64,000 bases of DNA from Anaerolineae bacterium. GTDB taxonomy: Bacteria; Chloroflexota; Anaerolineae; 4572-78; J111. Location of the stretch: the NCBI GenBank assembly GCA_022071955.1, contig JAJVIM010000009.1, positions 1 through 64,000 of the forward strand, given 5' to 3'. The translations under genes and the position numbers were made by a program. Below the pieces are notes generated by a model, which worked only from the letters and a program-made list of their open reading frames with translations, was not told where the DNA came from and ran no database searches. Positions 7,642 to 16,467 of the stretch are shown piece after piece (the first letter of the stretch is position 1; each line of letters begins with the position of its first letter).

Positions 7642-8214
7642 TTACGCGGACGTTTCATCGTGCTGCCAGCGTTTGAGCGCGGCTTTGAGCCAATCCGGGG
7701 CGCGCGCCATATCCGGCTGGGGGTCGGTTTGAGTCATCTCCGCGGCGCGCTGTTGCTGCCGGGCCAGCGAACGCACATCCCAGTTAGCCCGCTCGGCATC
7801 GGTGGTGGCCGGGTCAACCTCCCACACCCTAAAGCGATGACCATCGGGCACAATCTGGGTACCATATTTTTGCGGCTGACCCTGCATCATCAGCCAGCGG
7901 TCGAGCGTGGCGGCGGTAAGCCAGCGCGCCGGGCGATGCCCCATTCCAGCCGATTTTTGGGCCAGTTGGTGCGCCTGCTGCACTTCGTCAATATTCCCGC
8001 CGTGGTGCAAAACCAGCGCCGCAAAATAAAGATTTTCGGCAGAGAGGGCAGGGCCGGCTGCGGCCACAATGTCTCTCACCCGCTGCCGGCGCTGTTCATC
8101 CCGCCGGCGCAACAGCCGGTAGGCCGGCGTGTCAACCGGCGGCGGGTTTTTACGCTCCTGCTGATCGGCCCGAAACAAAGCCAGCAGTTCACGGGAAAGC
8201 GTATCGTTGGTCAT
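7642..8214 (-). CDS. DUF6624-like protein of unknown function
   Basis: A 190-residue soluble protein. The segment from about 58 to 125 has the pattern of DUF6624 proteins: LYFAALVLHHGGN, then HQLAQKSAGMGHRPARWLTA, then a DRWLMMQGQPQKYGTQ motif and a short beta-rich end. The N-terminal 50 residues are highly charged and probably helical. No catalytic motif is recognised and there is no signal peptide. It lies upstream of fhs on the same strand with about 180 bp between, so co-transcription is possible but not shown. Confidence 0.7.
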   Translation of the reverse strand: MTNDTLSRELLALFRADQQERKNPPPVDTPAYRLLRRRDEQRRQRVRDIVAAAGPALSAENLYFAALVLHHGGNIDEVQQAHQLAQKSAGMGHRPARWLTAATLDRWLMMQGQPQKYGTQIVPDGHRFRVWEVDPATTDAERANWDVRSLARQQQRAAEMTQTDPQPDMARAPDWLKAALKRWQHDETSA

Positions 8215-8297
8215 CGCTTCGCCTCAAAAAAGTTTTTGAGAAAATCTGTGTAAATCTGCGAAATCTGTGTCCTGATTCCAAAAGTGCAAAGGTAGTA

Positions 8298-8399
8298 ATG
8301 TCATTTTGAGGAGTGCAGCGACGAAAAATCCCTGAAGATTTTGCTGCCTCCCGGCTATCTCAAAGATTTTTCGCTCCCGTTGGTCGCTCAAAATGACAT
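8298..8399. repeat. Dispersed palindromic repeat, copy 1
   Basis: About 102 bp with arms ATGTCATTTTGAG...GCGACGAAAAATC and GATTTTTCGC...CTCAAAATGACAT. The same GTCATTCTGAGCGAAG-type arms recur at 13126-13236 and 50045-50131. Such elements sit between genes and fold into long hairpins; no protein is encoded. Confidence 0.75.
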
Positions 8400-8424
8400 A
8401 TCACCGAGAATTTGTTTAAGTTGG

Positions 8425-8579
8425 CTTAGTACAGGAATGCGTTAATCAATTCCGGGTTTTGTAGAGGCGAAGCCACTCGGAAAGATGGTATGCTGCAAGA
8501 TCATCTGCCCTCCGAGTGGCCTCGCCCCTACGCGGTACAATTCCTATCCCGGAACGAACTTCTGCATTCCTGTACTTAG
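8425..8579. repeat. Nested inverted repeat, MITE-like, 155 bp
   Basis: Outer arms CTTAGTACAGGAATGC (8425-8440) and GCATTCCTGTACTTAG (8564-8579); inner arms GTAGAGGCGAAGCCACTCGG (8461-8480) and CCGAGTGGCCTCGCCCCTAC (8512-8531). It differs in sequence from the GTCATTCTGAG family next to it. It ends just before the -10-like TATAAT (8587-8592) of the lipoprotein gene and may influence that promoter. Confidence 0.7.
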
Positions 8580-8630
8580 TTTGCCCTATAATCTTGGCGA
8601 GACAGGCGAAAGCTGGTATAGTTAGCGGCT

Positions 8631-9386
8631 GTGCAGAAACACGGATATTTCCTGGCCATGTTCATAACGATGACCTCGCTGGCGGGTTGCGCCGGGCCGG
8701 TGGCGCAGTTGCTGGCCACCCCCACCCCTACCGAAACCAGCACGCCCACGCCCACGTGGACACCGCAGCCAACATTTACAGCCACGGCGACACCGACCGC
8801 CACGCCGACGGCTTCGGCCACCTTTACCCCTACCCCGCCGCCAACATCAACGCCAACCAGCACGCCCACGGCTACCGAGACTCCCCTGCCCACAGATACG
8901 CCGCCGCCCACGCCCGTACCGGCCACGCCCACCCCCACCGAAACCCCGGCTCCCACGCTCGATTTTAGGATTGCCAGTTGGCGGTTGTGGCCGCTGGCGC
9001 TCAACAGCGGCTGCGCCAAAGGTATGCACGAAATCTTTATTACCGTGCTGGATGCCAGTGGTGCGCCGCTGGACAACGTGATTGTCGGCGATAGCTGGAA
9101 CAATGTTGAGGTAATGAGCGGCCAAAAAGGGCCGGGCAAGGCTGAAATCGACCTGTGGACCAACACGATGGAAATTGTGGTGAAACGCGATGCGGTGACC
9201 GGCCAGGAATACACCAGCGAAATCAGTTTCCCCTTTAGCTCATATATGACCACCATCCCCAACCATTTGATGATTGAGGCCGGCTACTGCGCCAACGATC
9301 TTGAATGCGACTGGAAACGCCAGAACGAGTCGTACTACTGCGGCGGCCATTACAGTTGGGAAGTTATTTTTCAGAAAACTCACTGA
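8631..9386 (+). CDS. Lipoprotein with Thr/Pro-rich linker and C-terminal carbohydrate-binding-like domain
   Basis: A 251-residue secreted lipoprotein. The GTG start gives a short signal peptide ending in a TSLAGC lipobox (Cys at about 20); an ATG nine codons on would shorten it. A stalk of about 85 residues made almost wholly of Thr and Pro follows, and then a globular domain (about 110-251) with five cysteines that resembles surface beta-sandwich domains; no catalytic motif is seen. A similar layout (signal, Thr/Pro linker, domain) recurs in at least six genes of this window. TATAAT at 8587-8592 may be its -10 element. The function of the globular domain is unknown. Confidence 0.75.
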   Translation: MQKHGYFLAMFITMTSLAGCAGPVAQLLATPTPTETSTPTPTWTPQPTFTATATPTATPTASATFTPTPPPTSTPTSTPTATETPLPTDTPPPTPVPATPTPTETPAPTLDFRIASWRLWPLALNSGCAKGMHEIFITVLDASGAPLDNVIVGDSWNNVEVMSGQKGPGKAEIDLWTNTMEIVVKRDAVTGQEYTSEISFPFSSYMTTIPNHLMIEAGYCANDLECDWKRQNESYYCGGHYSWEVIFQKTH

Positions 9387-9453
9387 ATGCTGTTTGGTGA
9401 GTACTTATAATAAACCTCACCTCAATACTGAAATTAATTATCCCGGGCAATTT

Positions 9454-9870
9454 CTATTGTTGATTTTGGTCATCGGGTGCTCCATTGGCCTTAATAGCAA
9501 TTGTATCAATTTCAAGCAGATAATCTGCTCCGGCCAACCCCTCAACAACAGCTCCAGTAATGGCCGGTTTATGATCCCCTAAATAATCTTCCGCCATCTG
9601 CCAAACCAGTGGGAACAAATCGGGATGACGTACCAGAACTGTCATGCGCACGATATCATTAAATGTAGCCCCAGCAGCCTTTAAAACTTCAGATATATTT
9701 TCAAAGACGTATCTTACCTGACCGGTAGGGTCTGAAGAAGGCCATACAGCCCCACTGACATCATGCGGAGCTTGCCCGGCCAAATAAACAACATTATCAA
9801 TAACAATACCGTGCGAATAATACGTGGTGGGCTTATGCACGGTTTCCGGGGAAAGCATCTGTCGAGGCAT
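9454..9870 (-). CDS. Rid-family (YjgF/YER057c/UK114) protein lacking the catalytic Arg, copy 3
   Basis: A 138-residue Rid protein. ATG 9870 follows GGAG; the frame extends upstream without homology. The fold signature is present: YYSHGIVIDNVVYLAGQ near 15-35, QVRYVFENISEVLKAAGATF in the middle and LLEIDTIAI near the end. Classical RidA deaminates reactive enamines and imines and needs an Arg just before the last strands (PARSCV in RidA); here that segment is KPAITGAVV, with no Arg. It is the last gene of the ABC/amidohydrolase operon, just after another Rid gene. A role in handling an unstable intermediate or binding a ligand of that pathway is inferred. Confidence 0.85.
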   Translation of the reverse strand: MPRQMLSPETVHKPTTYYSHGIVIDNVVYLAGQAPHDVSGAVWPSSDPTGQVRYVFENISEVLKAAGATFNDIVRMTVLVRHPDLFPLVWQMAEDYLGDHKPAITGAVVEGLAGADYLLEIDTIAIKANGAPDDQNQQ

Positions 9871-9880
9871 ATTAAATCTC

Positions 9881-10276
9881 CTATTGAAATTCATCTGATA
9901 CAGCAATGGCTTCAACCTCGAGAGCATACTCAGGATAGGCTAATCCTACCACTACAGCAATGGTCATAGCCGGGGCATGTTGGGCAAAGAATTGTTCTTT
10001 AACGTTCATTATTATCGGGAGGTCGGCTGAATTTCGGGCAAAAATATTGAGCCTTACTACATCATCAAAACGCATTTCGGCCTGATGCAATACAAGGGAC
10101 AGATTGTAAAATGCCCGTTCTGCTTGTTGTTGCACATCACCTATGCCAACCAGGCGCCCTGAAGCATCACGGGCAGTTTGTCCGGCTGAGTAAAGAACTG
10201 GCCCAACTCTAATTCCATGGGAATAATAGCTGACTGGGCGGGGTGCACCTTCGGGAAGGAGTATTTGACGAGACAT
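9881..10276 (-). CDS. Rid-family protein lacking the catalytic Arg, copy 2
   Basis: A 131-residue Rid protein (ATG 10276), 10 bp upstream of copy 3 and 13 bp downstream of copy 1, so almost certainly co-transcribed. It has YYSHGIRVGPVLYSAGQ at the start, RAFYNLSLVLHQAEMRFDDV in the middle and ALEVEAIAV at the end. The RidA Arg position reads HAPAMTIAVV, so the usual imine-deaminase residue is absent. Low identity among the three copies suggests that they are old paralogues with different jobs, possibly different faces of one mixed trimer, rather than a recent tandem duplication. Confidence 0.87.
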   Translation of the reverse strand: MSRQILLPEGAPRPVSYYSHGIRVGPVLYSAGQTARDASGRLVGIGDVQQQAERAFYNLSLVLHQAEMRFDDVVRLNIFARNSADLPIIMNVKEQFFAQHAPAMTIAVVVGLAYPEYALEVEAIAVSDEFQ

Positions 10277-10289
10277 TACCTAATAAACC

Positions 10290-10679
10290 TTAATCTATAA
10301 CCGCGATGCCGTCTACCTCAAGCAAAGCGCCTTCAACCGGTAAGTCACGTACAATAGCCAGAATACTTGGGGCGCGGTGCTGCCCAAAAAATCGGTTGCG
10401 CACTTCCATAGCCGCCGGACGATATTCCAGACTGGTCAGATAGGTAGTTAGCTTTACCACATCATTAAGAGATGCTCCAGCCGCTGCGAGTACAGCTTGC
10501 AGATTTTTAAAAACCTGCTCAGCCTGAGCTGTTGGGTCGCCTGGCCCCACCAACTTGCCCGATTGGTCCAGCGGCAGTTGGGCGGAAATATAAACTGTCT
10601 TTCCAGCCACCAGGGCATGGGAATATGGCATTATCGGCGCGTGAACGTTTACAGGGTTAATAAAAGTTTTGCTCATCAA
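10290..10679 (-). CDS. Rid-family protein lacking the catalytic Arg, copy 1
   Basis: A 129-residue Rid protein, the first of three in a row. Signature segments are MPYSHALVAGKTVYISAQLP, QVFKNLQAVLAAAGASLNDV and ALLEVDGIAV. The segment that carries the catalytic Arg in RidA reads HRAPSILAIV: an Arg occurs three residues early, but the aligned position is Ser. It lies about 190 bp after the substrate-binding-protein gene, separated by a hairpin (10782-10842), so the three Rid genes may be expressed at a different level from the transporter. Confidence 0.87.
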   Translation of the reverse strand: MMSKTFINPVNVHAPIMPYSHALVAGKTVYISAQLPLDQSGKLVGPGDPTAQAEQVFKNLQAVLAAAGASLNDVVKLTTYLTSLEYRPAAMEVRNRFFGQHRAPSILAIVRDLPVEGALLEVDGIAVID

Positions 10680-10781
10680 ATCCTCTCTGCAAAAAATAAA
10701 GTTAACTCTCTATTAATAGATAATAGCATTCACAATCGCAGGTCTGGCTTCACCGGATCTGCTTAAAACAGTTATAACAAG

Positions 10782-10842
10782 AAGGGCGACGTATTCAGAT
10801 TAAGCCCCCTATTTGGTTGCCTAAAGAATAAACGCCGCCCTT
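10782..10842 (-). terminator. Intergenic hairpin between the binding-protein and Rid genes
   Basis: Arms AAGGGCGACGTATTC (10782-10796) and GAATAAACGCCGCCCTT (about 10826-10842) pair over about 14 bp with two small mismatches and a loop of about 29 bases. On the transcribed (-) strand it is followed by a weak T-rich stretch, so it may be a leaky terminator or mRNA-stability hairpin within the operon. Confidence 0.5.
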
Positions 10843-10871
10843 GTTTCAGTTCACTTATAATCAAATTGTTA

Positions 10872-12017
10872 CTACTGGGGCACAAACTCGTTGGTATAAT
10901 AGGTATCCAAGGGCAACTCTTGTTCAATTGCCTTGGACTCGTAGAGAGGCGTCAGTGTGCTTTTCCAGTCTTCCTCGGCCATCCAGCCAATGGGATTGTC
11001 CTTGGTAGCTGGACTGTGAATGAAATCGAGGGTCATCTTCACCTGATCTAACAGGATGTCTCTGGGCTGGCTGGCCAGTTCCTCAGAACGCTTGGTAACT
11101 GCATCAACTGCTTCGTCGGGATGTTCCAACGAATATTTATATCCATTAATTACCGCCGTCACAAAACGTCGCACCAGGTCGGGGTTTTCACGAATGGTGT
11201 CCTCATGAACGATAATCCCATTGGCCAACGTATTAAAGCCCCAATCGCCTGGAACCAAAATATCAATGGGTTTATCACTCAGGGCACGAATTTGGGGCAA
11301 CTCATTGTTCACGTAGACAGGCAATACGTCTATCTTTCCTTCAAGGAAAGCTTGATTTTTGGCTGCCGGGTCTAACTGAATAGCCTGTACTTTATTAGTA
11401 TCAATTTCCCACTTTGCAGCAAAGGAGGGATAAATAACAGCAAAAGCTTCGCCTGGCGCAAGCGCAATAGATTTTCCCTCCAGGTCTTTTGGTTCTTTAA
11501 TATTTTTGTCGGCGAAAAAGGCTAAAGCCGAAGGGTTTTTCTCCATTAATCCGGCAACCACCTTCACCGGCAATCCTTTGCCAATGGCAATCGCAACCGT
11601 CGTTAAATTCAAATAGCCAAAATCGTCAGATTTATTGCCAATGAGCGGCACTACGTCCCCGGAGCCTTTACCTTCCAGTAGCTCTACTTCAATATTTTGT
11701 TCTTTAAAGAACCCTTTGTCGGCTGTAAGAACCAACGGGGCAAATTCTGCCTTCCAACGCCAGGATAAACGCAAAGTGACTTTATCCATTTCAGCAGCCG
11801 GGGCCTGTTCGGGTTTGGAGGCTGATTCCGCTGCCGGTTTTTCTTCGGCACCAGAGGAAGCTGGTTGTTGAGATTGAGCAGGTGCTGCTGCTGGCGCCGC
11901 GCCGCAGGCCATAACAAGTATGGCGACGGTTACCAGTAAAAGTAATAAGGCAAAAATCTTACCGCCCTGATGTTGCCTTTTCAAAGGTACCAACAGTTTT
12001 TTTACTTTGGGGTTCAC
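10872..12017 (-). CDS. ABC transporter substrate-binding lipoprotein, NMT1/THI5/SsuA-like
   Basis: Periplasmic-type binding protein of the importer encoded by 14637-16270. The 381-residue product has a basic N-terminus, a hydrophobic segment and a lipobox LVMAC (Cys near residue 38), an Ala/Pro-rich linker and then the NMT1/SsuA fold from about 77: SWRWKAEFAPLVLTADKGFF, GYLNLTTVAIAIGKGLPVK, LEGKSIALAPGEAF, PDLVRRFVTAVINGYKYS. This family binds small aromatic or sulfonated compounds, including thiamine-precursor pyrimidines, riboflavin, nitrate and alkanesulfonates. The substrate is not evident from sequence; the neighbouring amidohydrolase and oxidoreductase suggest an N-heterocycle. Confidence 0.9.
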   Translation of the reverse strand: MNPKVKKLLVPLKRQHQGGKIFALLLLLVTVAILVMACGAAPAAAPAQSQQPASSGAEEKPAAESASKPEQAPAAEMDKVTLRLSWRWKAEFAPLVLTADKGFFKEQNIEVELLEGKGSGDVVPLIGNKSDDFGYLNLTTVAIAIGKGLPVKVVAGLMEKNPSALAFFADKNIKEPKDLEGKSIALAPGEAFAVIYPSFAAKWEIDTNKVQAIQLDPAAKNQAFLEGKIDVLPVYVNNELPQIRALSDKPIDILVPGDWGFNTLANGIIVHEDTIRENPDLVRRFVTAVINGYKYSLEHPDEAVDAVTKRSEELASQPRDILLDQVKMTLDFIHSPATKDNPIGWMAEEDWKSTLTPLYESKAIEQELPLDTYYTNEFVPQ

Positions 12018-12111
12018 CTTTCTCTCTCCTTTGGTAATTCACAAGACTACTCATTTTTGAAATAATTATTGACGGGTTTTCAGCTTATGCTCCTGTTGCG
12101 CCTCCTTTCAC

Positions 12112-13083
12112 TCAAAGCCGGTTAACGATCTCTGCGGCACGAGGTAGCAGGGTTGTGGCACTCAAAGGGTCGTGAACTTCAATAGTCAACCCATCCAGGC
12201 CGTAAGTTTTAAATAAATGGTGTAGCGTATTGGCATTGTCATCTGGCGTACCTTCTAGAATAAAGTGCTGCAGAAGCTCATCGCTCACAAGGTGAGCCGC
12301 CGCTTGTGGCCCCTTTTCTGTCACCAATCGGCGCATTTCGGCATTGAGTTCCGGTGAAATGCCCAGTTTGGCTTTGACATGTTCAGCTGAGTCTACCAAA
12401 CGATAAACGGTACGCATTCGAGCTGACTCCCGCGACGCTTCGTCGTAGACTAACGGCACAGCGTATTGTAATTGGACTTTACGTCCACCCGCTCTTTCGG
12501 CGCCAGCACGAACGTGTTTTACAACATTCTCTAACTCAAAGTGGGGGATTCCATTTAACATTACTACGTCTGCCAGTTCGCCTCCCAGGGCCAACATCTT
12601 TGGCCCTCGGGCTGCCCAGTGTAACTCAATGTCAGCGCGAACAGGAAAATTTAATCCGGCTTCTTTCAGTTGAAAGTGATTACCCTGGTAATTCACGGCT
12701 GCTCCTTGCCATAAACGTCGGGCAATCGTTGCGGCTTCGCGACACATTTGGAGCGGATTAGTGCGGGTTAACTGGAGCGGTTCTAAAGTGCGTGACCCGC
12801 CGGCCCCTAAACCCAGAAACGCCCGTCCGCCCGAAAACTCATCCAGGCTGGCAATGGAAACTGCCGCCACTACCGGATGCCGGGTGTAAGGATGGGTGAC
12901 ACCAGGTCCCAGATGAATTTTGTTGGTAGCAGAGGCCAATAGAGTTAGGGTAACATAAACATCCCGGCTAAAACCCTGGTCAGCTACATAAACATAAGAA
13001 AACCCTAAATCTTCTGCCTGTTTGACAATTTGGATCAAGGTTCCAGGTGGGGCATCGGGATTCATGGTGATCCCAGTCTTCAT
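12112..13083 (-). CDS. Luciferase-like (LLM) flavin/F420-dependent oxidoreductase
   Basis: A 323-residue TIM-barrel oxidoreductase. ATG 13083 follows GGAGAGGA; an upstream TTG is possible. It has KTGITMNPDAPPGTLIQIV at the start, EDLGFSYVYVADQ, GPGVTHPYTRHPVVAAV, ASLDEFSGGRAFLGLGAGG and, near the C-terminus, a TPDDNANTLHHLFKTYGLDG motif, all typical of the 5,10-methylene-H4MPT reductase-like branch. Members use F420 or FMN; which is used here cannot be told. In the known Rut pathway an LLM enzyme opens the pyrimidine ring and a Rid protein acts downstream, which is the closest parallel to this operon. About 90 bp separate it from the binding-protein gene. Confidence 0.9.
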   Translation of the reverse strand: MKTGITMNPDAPPGTLIQIVKQAEDLGFSYVYVADQGFSRDVYVTLTLLASATNKIHLGPGVTHPYTRHPVVAAVSIASLDEFSGGRAFLGLGAGGSRTLEPLQLTRTNPLQMCREAATIARRLWQGAAVNYQGNHFQLKEAGLNFPVRADIELHWAARGPKMLALGGELADVVMLNGIPHFELENVVKHVRAGAERAGGRKVQLQYAVPLVYDEASRESARMRTVYRLVDSAEHVKAKLGISPELNAEMRRLVTEKGPQAAAHLVSDELLQHFILEGTPDDNANTLHHLFKTYGLDGLTIEVHDPLSATTLLPRAAEIVNRL

Positions 13084-13125
13084 AGTTGTCCTCTCCAGGC
13101 TCAATACTTTTTAAATAACGATTAT

Positions 13126-13236
13126 GTCATTCTCTGAGCGAAGCGACCTGTGCCTGTCAGGGTAAGAATCTCTCCGCCTGGCAGCCCAATTAAGCCAATA
13201 ACCTGGTAATTCTTCGGCCTGCGGCCTCAGAATGAC
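13126..13236. repeat. Dispersed palindromic repeat, copy 2
   Basis: About 111 bp with arms GTCATTCTCTGAGCGAAG and CTTCGGCCTGCGGCCTCAGAATGAC, related to the elements at 8298 and 50045. It lies inside the operon, between the amidohydrolase and LLM genes, and would form a hairpin in the transcript. Confidence 0.75.
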
Positions 13237-13269
13237 GGGTCGGACACCCTTATTTGAAAAGTATTGTCT

Positions 13270-14649
13270 CTAGGCTTTAATATTTGCCCTGGCAACCAGG
13301 CTGCTGGCCGCTCTCTGAGCCTCAGCCAGCAACCCGGCCTCATCAAGATTGGTTAACCTTCCCTGCTCCATAAGAACTTGTCCGCCAACTATAACGGTTT
13401 CCACGTTTTGCTGCCCACCAGAAAAAACTACCGAGGCCAGAGGGTTATGAACGGGTACGGTTTTAGGGCTGTCCATCCGCCAGACAGTCAAATCTGCCTG
13501 ATAACCGGGGGCGAGTTGGCCCAAATCTTGCTGTCCCAGAGCCTTTGCCCCCCCAACTGTGGCCATTCCAAAGGCTTCAGCAGCGGTAAAAATAGCAGGA
13601 CTCCCCTGAATGGCTCGCTGCCCCAGAGCCGCCACTTTCATGGCTTCAATCATATCTTGACTGTTGTTACTGGCCGCTCCATCGCTGCCCAAACCGATGG
13701 TTATCCCTGCTTTACGCATGGCTACCACTGGTGCAATACCGGCGCCCAAATACATATTGCTAACCGGATTATGAGAAACTTTTACGTCGGCTTCGGCCAA
13801 TAAACGGATATCCTGCTGGTCCATCTGCACGCAATGCACCGCCAGTAGCTCAGGTCCCAGTACATCCATTTCAGCCAGCCAGGGAATTGCCTGCATACCA
13901 TCACGGGTAGACGTAATCTCGTTATCGAAGCCTGTCTCATTGATGTGTAAAGAAAGAATCAGGTGGTGGGTTCGAGTAAAGTCAGAAAGACGACGAAGTC
14001 CGTCTTTTGATAAACCGCGAAGACTGCTCGGGGTCAGAGCCAGATTAATTCGTGCTTTCCCTTCGCCCTGTATCTGATTGTAAAAGCGGTCGGCTTTATT
14101 CAAACATTCAGCCAGGGGCTGGATAAAGGCCGGATGAACCCCAAACTCACGTCCGGCATCATTTAACCCTAACCCTAACCAGCCCCGTAAACCGATGTCA
14201 ACAAAAGCCTGCAAAACAGCTTGATGGAGTTTGGGGTCTTGCCAGGCATAACTGTATTCAAAAACAGTGGTAACACCCGAATGTACAGCTTCTATTAAAC
14301 CAACCATTGCCGACAAATAAGCATCCCGCCCGGTCATAACCAGAGCAGCGGGAGTTGTTACCTGCTGTATCCAGGGCCGTAGTTGTAAACCCTGACCTAA
14401 TCCCTTTAGAAATGTCTGAAAAAGATGGGTGTGAGTATTGATAAATCCCGGCAAAACTAACCGGCCCGCTCCCCCATACCGTAAAACTGATGGATATTTC
14501 TTGATCAAGTCATCGGATGAGCCAACCTCCAAAATGCTGCCATTGGCAATGACAACCGCGCCCTTATCAATAATCTGTTCTGGCGACACTACCACCCAAT
14601 CGCCATAGACCAGATAATCGGCTTGTAAGGGAGAGGTTACATGGTCCAT
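13270..14649 (-). CDS. Amidohydrolase, TrzA/AtzB/guanine-deaminase-like
   Basis: A 459-residue metal-dependent hydrolase of the cytosine/guanine/triazine deaminase branch. Metal ligands can be read in order: the HTH of GFINTHTHLFQTFL (about residue 71), His in LILSLHINETGF, His in LLAVHCVQMDQ and Asp in LGSDGAASNN; VSHNPVSNMYLGAG precedes the last. The flanking beta-sandwich (start and end of the chain) is typical. It probably hydrolyses an amino or chloro group on a ring nitrogen compound; the exact substrate (8-oxoguanine, triazine, pterin or S-adenosylhomocysteine-type) cannot be told. Its start overlaps the permease gene end by 13 bp, showing tight co-expression with the importer. Confidence 0.9.
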   Translation of the reverse strand: MDHVTSPLQADYLVYGDWVVVSPEQIIDKGAVVIANGSILEVGSSDDLIKKYPSVLRYGGAGRLVLPGFINTHTHLFQTFLKGLGQGLQLRPWIQQVTTPAALVMTGRDAYLSAMVGLIEAVHSGVTTVFEYSYAWQDPKLHQAVLQAFVDIGLRGWLGLGLNDAGREFGVHPAFIQPLAECLNKADRFYNQIQGEGKARINLALTPSSLRGLSKDGLRRLSDFTRTHHLILSLHINETGFDNEITSTRDGMQAIPWLAEMDVLGPELLAVHCVQMDQQDIRLLAEADVKVSHNPVSNMYLGAGIAPVVAMRKAGITIGLGSDGAASNNSQDMIEAMKVAALGQRAIQGSPAIFTAAEAFGMATVGGAKALGQQDLGQLAPGYQADLTVWRMDSPKTVPVHNPLASVVFSGGQQNVETVIVGGQVLMEQGRLTNLDEAGLLAEAQRAASSLVARANIKA

Positions 14650-15470
14650 TTTGACATTTCCTCTTGATCGGCGATCCGCCAGGGGACAAATACTCGCTCT
14701 AACACTTCAACAATGAAGAAAAAGATAATACCCAGAGCGCTTAATGCAATAATCCCCGCAAACATAAGAGGAGTATCCAGATAACCGTTAGCCACCACCA
14801 ACAGATAACCAAGACCTTTGTCTGCAGCAATGAATTCTCCAACGACTGCGCCAACAACAGCTAGCGTAATGGCAACCTTTAACCCCCCAAAGATATTTGG
14901 CAAAGCAGTAGGCAGGCTAATCTTCAAAAAAGTTTGTATCCGGCTGGCCCCCATCGAGCGTACCAGATAAATCATTTCCGGCTGTGTTTGTTTCAATCCA
15001 ACGACTGTGTTAATCACAATAGGGAAAAAGGCAATAAGAAAGGAAACTATAACTTTGGGCATTAGCCCAAAACCAAACCAAATAACCAACAAAGGGGCAA
15101 TGGCAATTTTCGGGATTGTTTGCGAGGCTACCAGCACAGGGTAAAAAATGCGCTCTAAAAATCTTGAATAGTAAATAGCCATACCCAACGGAATACCCAC
15201 AATAACACTCAGCAGAAACCCCAAAATTATTTCCCAGCCTGTAACCAAACTGTGATTAAAAATGTTAGAGGCCTGGTCTATCAATTCTAAAATAACCAGG
15301 CTGGGGGCGGGTAAAATATAGGTCTTAATTCCGGCAACTCTAACAAATAGTTCCCAAAAACCAATCCCAACCGCAATTGCCAAAATGGGATAAGCGTAGT
15401 CCTTTACCCGAATATTACTTTTTGCCTTGCGTTTTGTGGTCTTTTGAGCCTCGGCGGTCATCTCAGCCAT
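14637..15470 (-). CDS. ABC transporter permease, SsuC/TauC/ThiX-like
   Basis: A 277-residue inner-membrane permease with about six hydrophobic segments. The coupling motif that contacts the ATPase is visible near residue 185: LVRSMGASRIQTFLKISLP. Related family features are FWELFVRV near the start and LPAPSLVILEL. It pairs with the ATPase at 15488-16270 and the binding lipoprotein at 10872-12017 to form an importer. It lies 17 bp after the ATPase gene. Confidence 0.92.
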   Translation of the reverse strand: MAEMTAEAQKTTKRKAKSNIRVKDYAYPILAIAVGIGFWELFVRVAGIKTYILPAPSLVILELIDQASNIFNHSLVTGWEIILGFLLSVIVGIPLGMAIYYSRFLERIFYPVLVASQTIPKIAIAPLLVIWFGFGLMPKVIVSFLIAFFPIVINTVVGLKQTQPEMIYLVRSMGASRIQTFLKISLPTALPNIFGGLKVAITLAVVGAVVGEFIAADKGLGYLLVVANGYLDTPLMFAGIIALSALGIIFFFIVEVLERVFVPWRIADQEEMSKWTM

Positions 15471-15487
15471 AGTACATCTCCACAGGT

Positions 15488-16270
15488 CTAATCTTCAACC
15501 AAAACACCCTGAACCTTAAATATTTCTCGAATATGACGATTGTAATTGGCAAACTCAGAGGTATCGCGGATAGAGAGGGGGCGGGGGCGGGGCAAATCAA
15601 TGGGGATGACTTCAACAACGCGCCCAGGTCGGGCCGACATCACCAGAACTCGATCTGAAAGGAAAACTGCTTCAGGAATGCTGTGCGTTACAAAAAAAAC
15701 CGTTTTACGACTTTGTTCCCAAATGTGGAGCAAATCCAGGCCCATTTGGTCACGAGTTAACGCATCAAGCGCCCCAAAAGGTTCATCCATTAAGAGTAAA
15801 GGGGGATCATGTACTAAGGCCCTACAAATGGCAACTCTTTGGCGCATTCCGCCCGATAGTTCACGCGGGTAACGCCTTTCAAAATCAGTCAGGCCAACTC
15901 GTTGCAATAAGTCCAGAGCCGTTTGCTCAAAGTCAGAAGATTTAAGGCGTCGTATTTCAATCTGTAAAAGCACATTATCCAAAACATTACGCCAATCCAA
16001 TAACAAATCGCGCTGAAAGACAATGCCGAGATCAGTATATGGCTTCAAAACTGGTTGGTTACTAATTGTAATAGTGCCTGTCGTAGGTTTTGTGAGGCCC
16101 GCAATAAGCATAAGCAGGGTGCTTTTGCCACAACCGCTAGGGCCTAAAATGGAGAGGAATTCACCTTCAAAGATATCTAGATCAATGACATCTAAAGCGT
16201 GAACTTCCTGATCAGCCGTCAGATAAATCTTATTAACATTTTGAATCTGGATAAGGGGAGAATTAATCAT
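15488..16270 (-). CDS. ABC transporter ATP-binding protein, SsuB/TauB-like
   Basis: A 260-residue ATPase that powers the importer. Walker A is GPSGCGKST (about 43-51), the Q-loop is in VFQRDLLLDWRNV, the signature is LSGGMRQRVAICRAL, Walker B is PLLLMDEPFGALD, and the switch His is in FFVTHSIPEAV. It is the first gene of the operon; a promoter with a perfect TTGACA lies about 200 bp upstream. The order ATPase, permease, amidohydrolase, LLM, binding protein, Rid x3 is all on the - strand. Confidence 0.95.
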   Translation of the reverse strand: MINSPLIQIQNVNKIYLTADQEVHALDVIDLDIFEGEFLSILGPSGCGKSTLLMLIAGLTKPTTGTITISNQPVLKPYTDLGIVFQRDLLLDWRNVLDNVLLQIEIRRLKSSDFEQTALDLLQRVGLTDFERRYPRELSGGMRQRVAICRALVHDPPLLLMDEPFGALDALTRDQMGLDLLHIWEQSRKTVFFVTHSIPEAVFLSDRVLVMSARPGRVVEVIPIDLPRPRPLSIRDTSEFANYNRHIREIFKVQGVLVED

Positions 16271-16467
16271 TTAGCAATACCGATTCTTTCAGGGGGACAG
16301 CAATCAGTCAATAGCCTACGTCCGTTTTACTCAACAACTGATTACAGACTCAATGGCAAGACTTAAATTGCTTGCGGGTGCAGTTTAATCAAGTTATCAA
16401 CATTGATACTCGTTGTTGTGCCGAATCGAATTGTTTGGCAGCCAACACGAAGGTGATTGCGAGGCAG

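Noticed and set aside
16271..16467. TPP riboswitch in the leader of the NMT1-type importer operon
   Set aside because: Neither conserved TPP core segment is present; the substrate is therefore not assumed to be a thiamine precursor.
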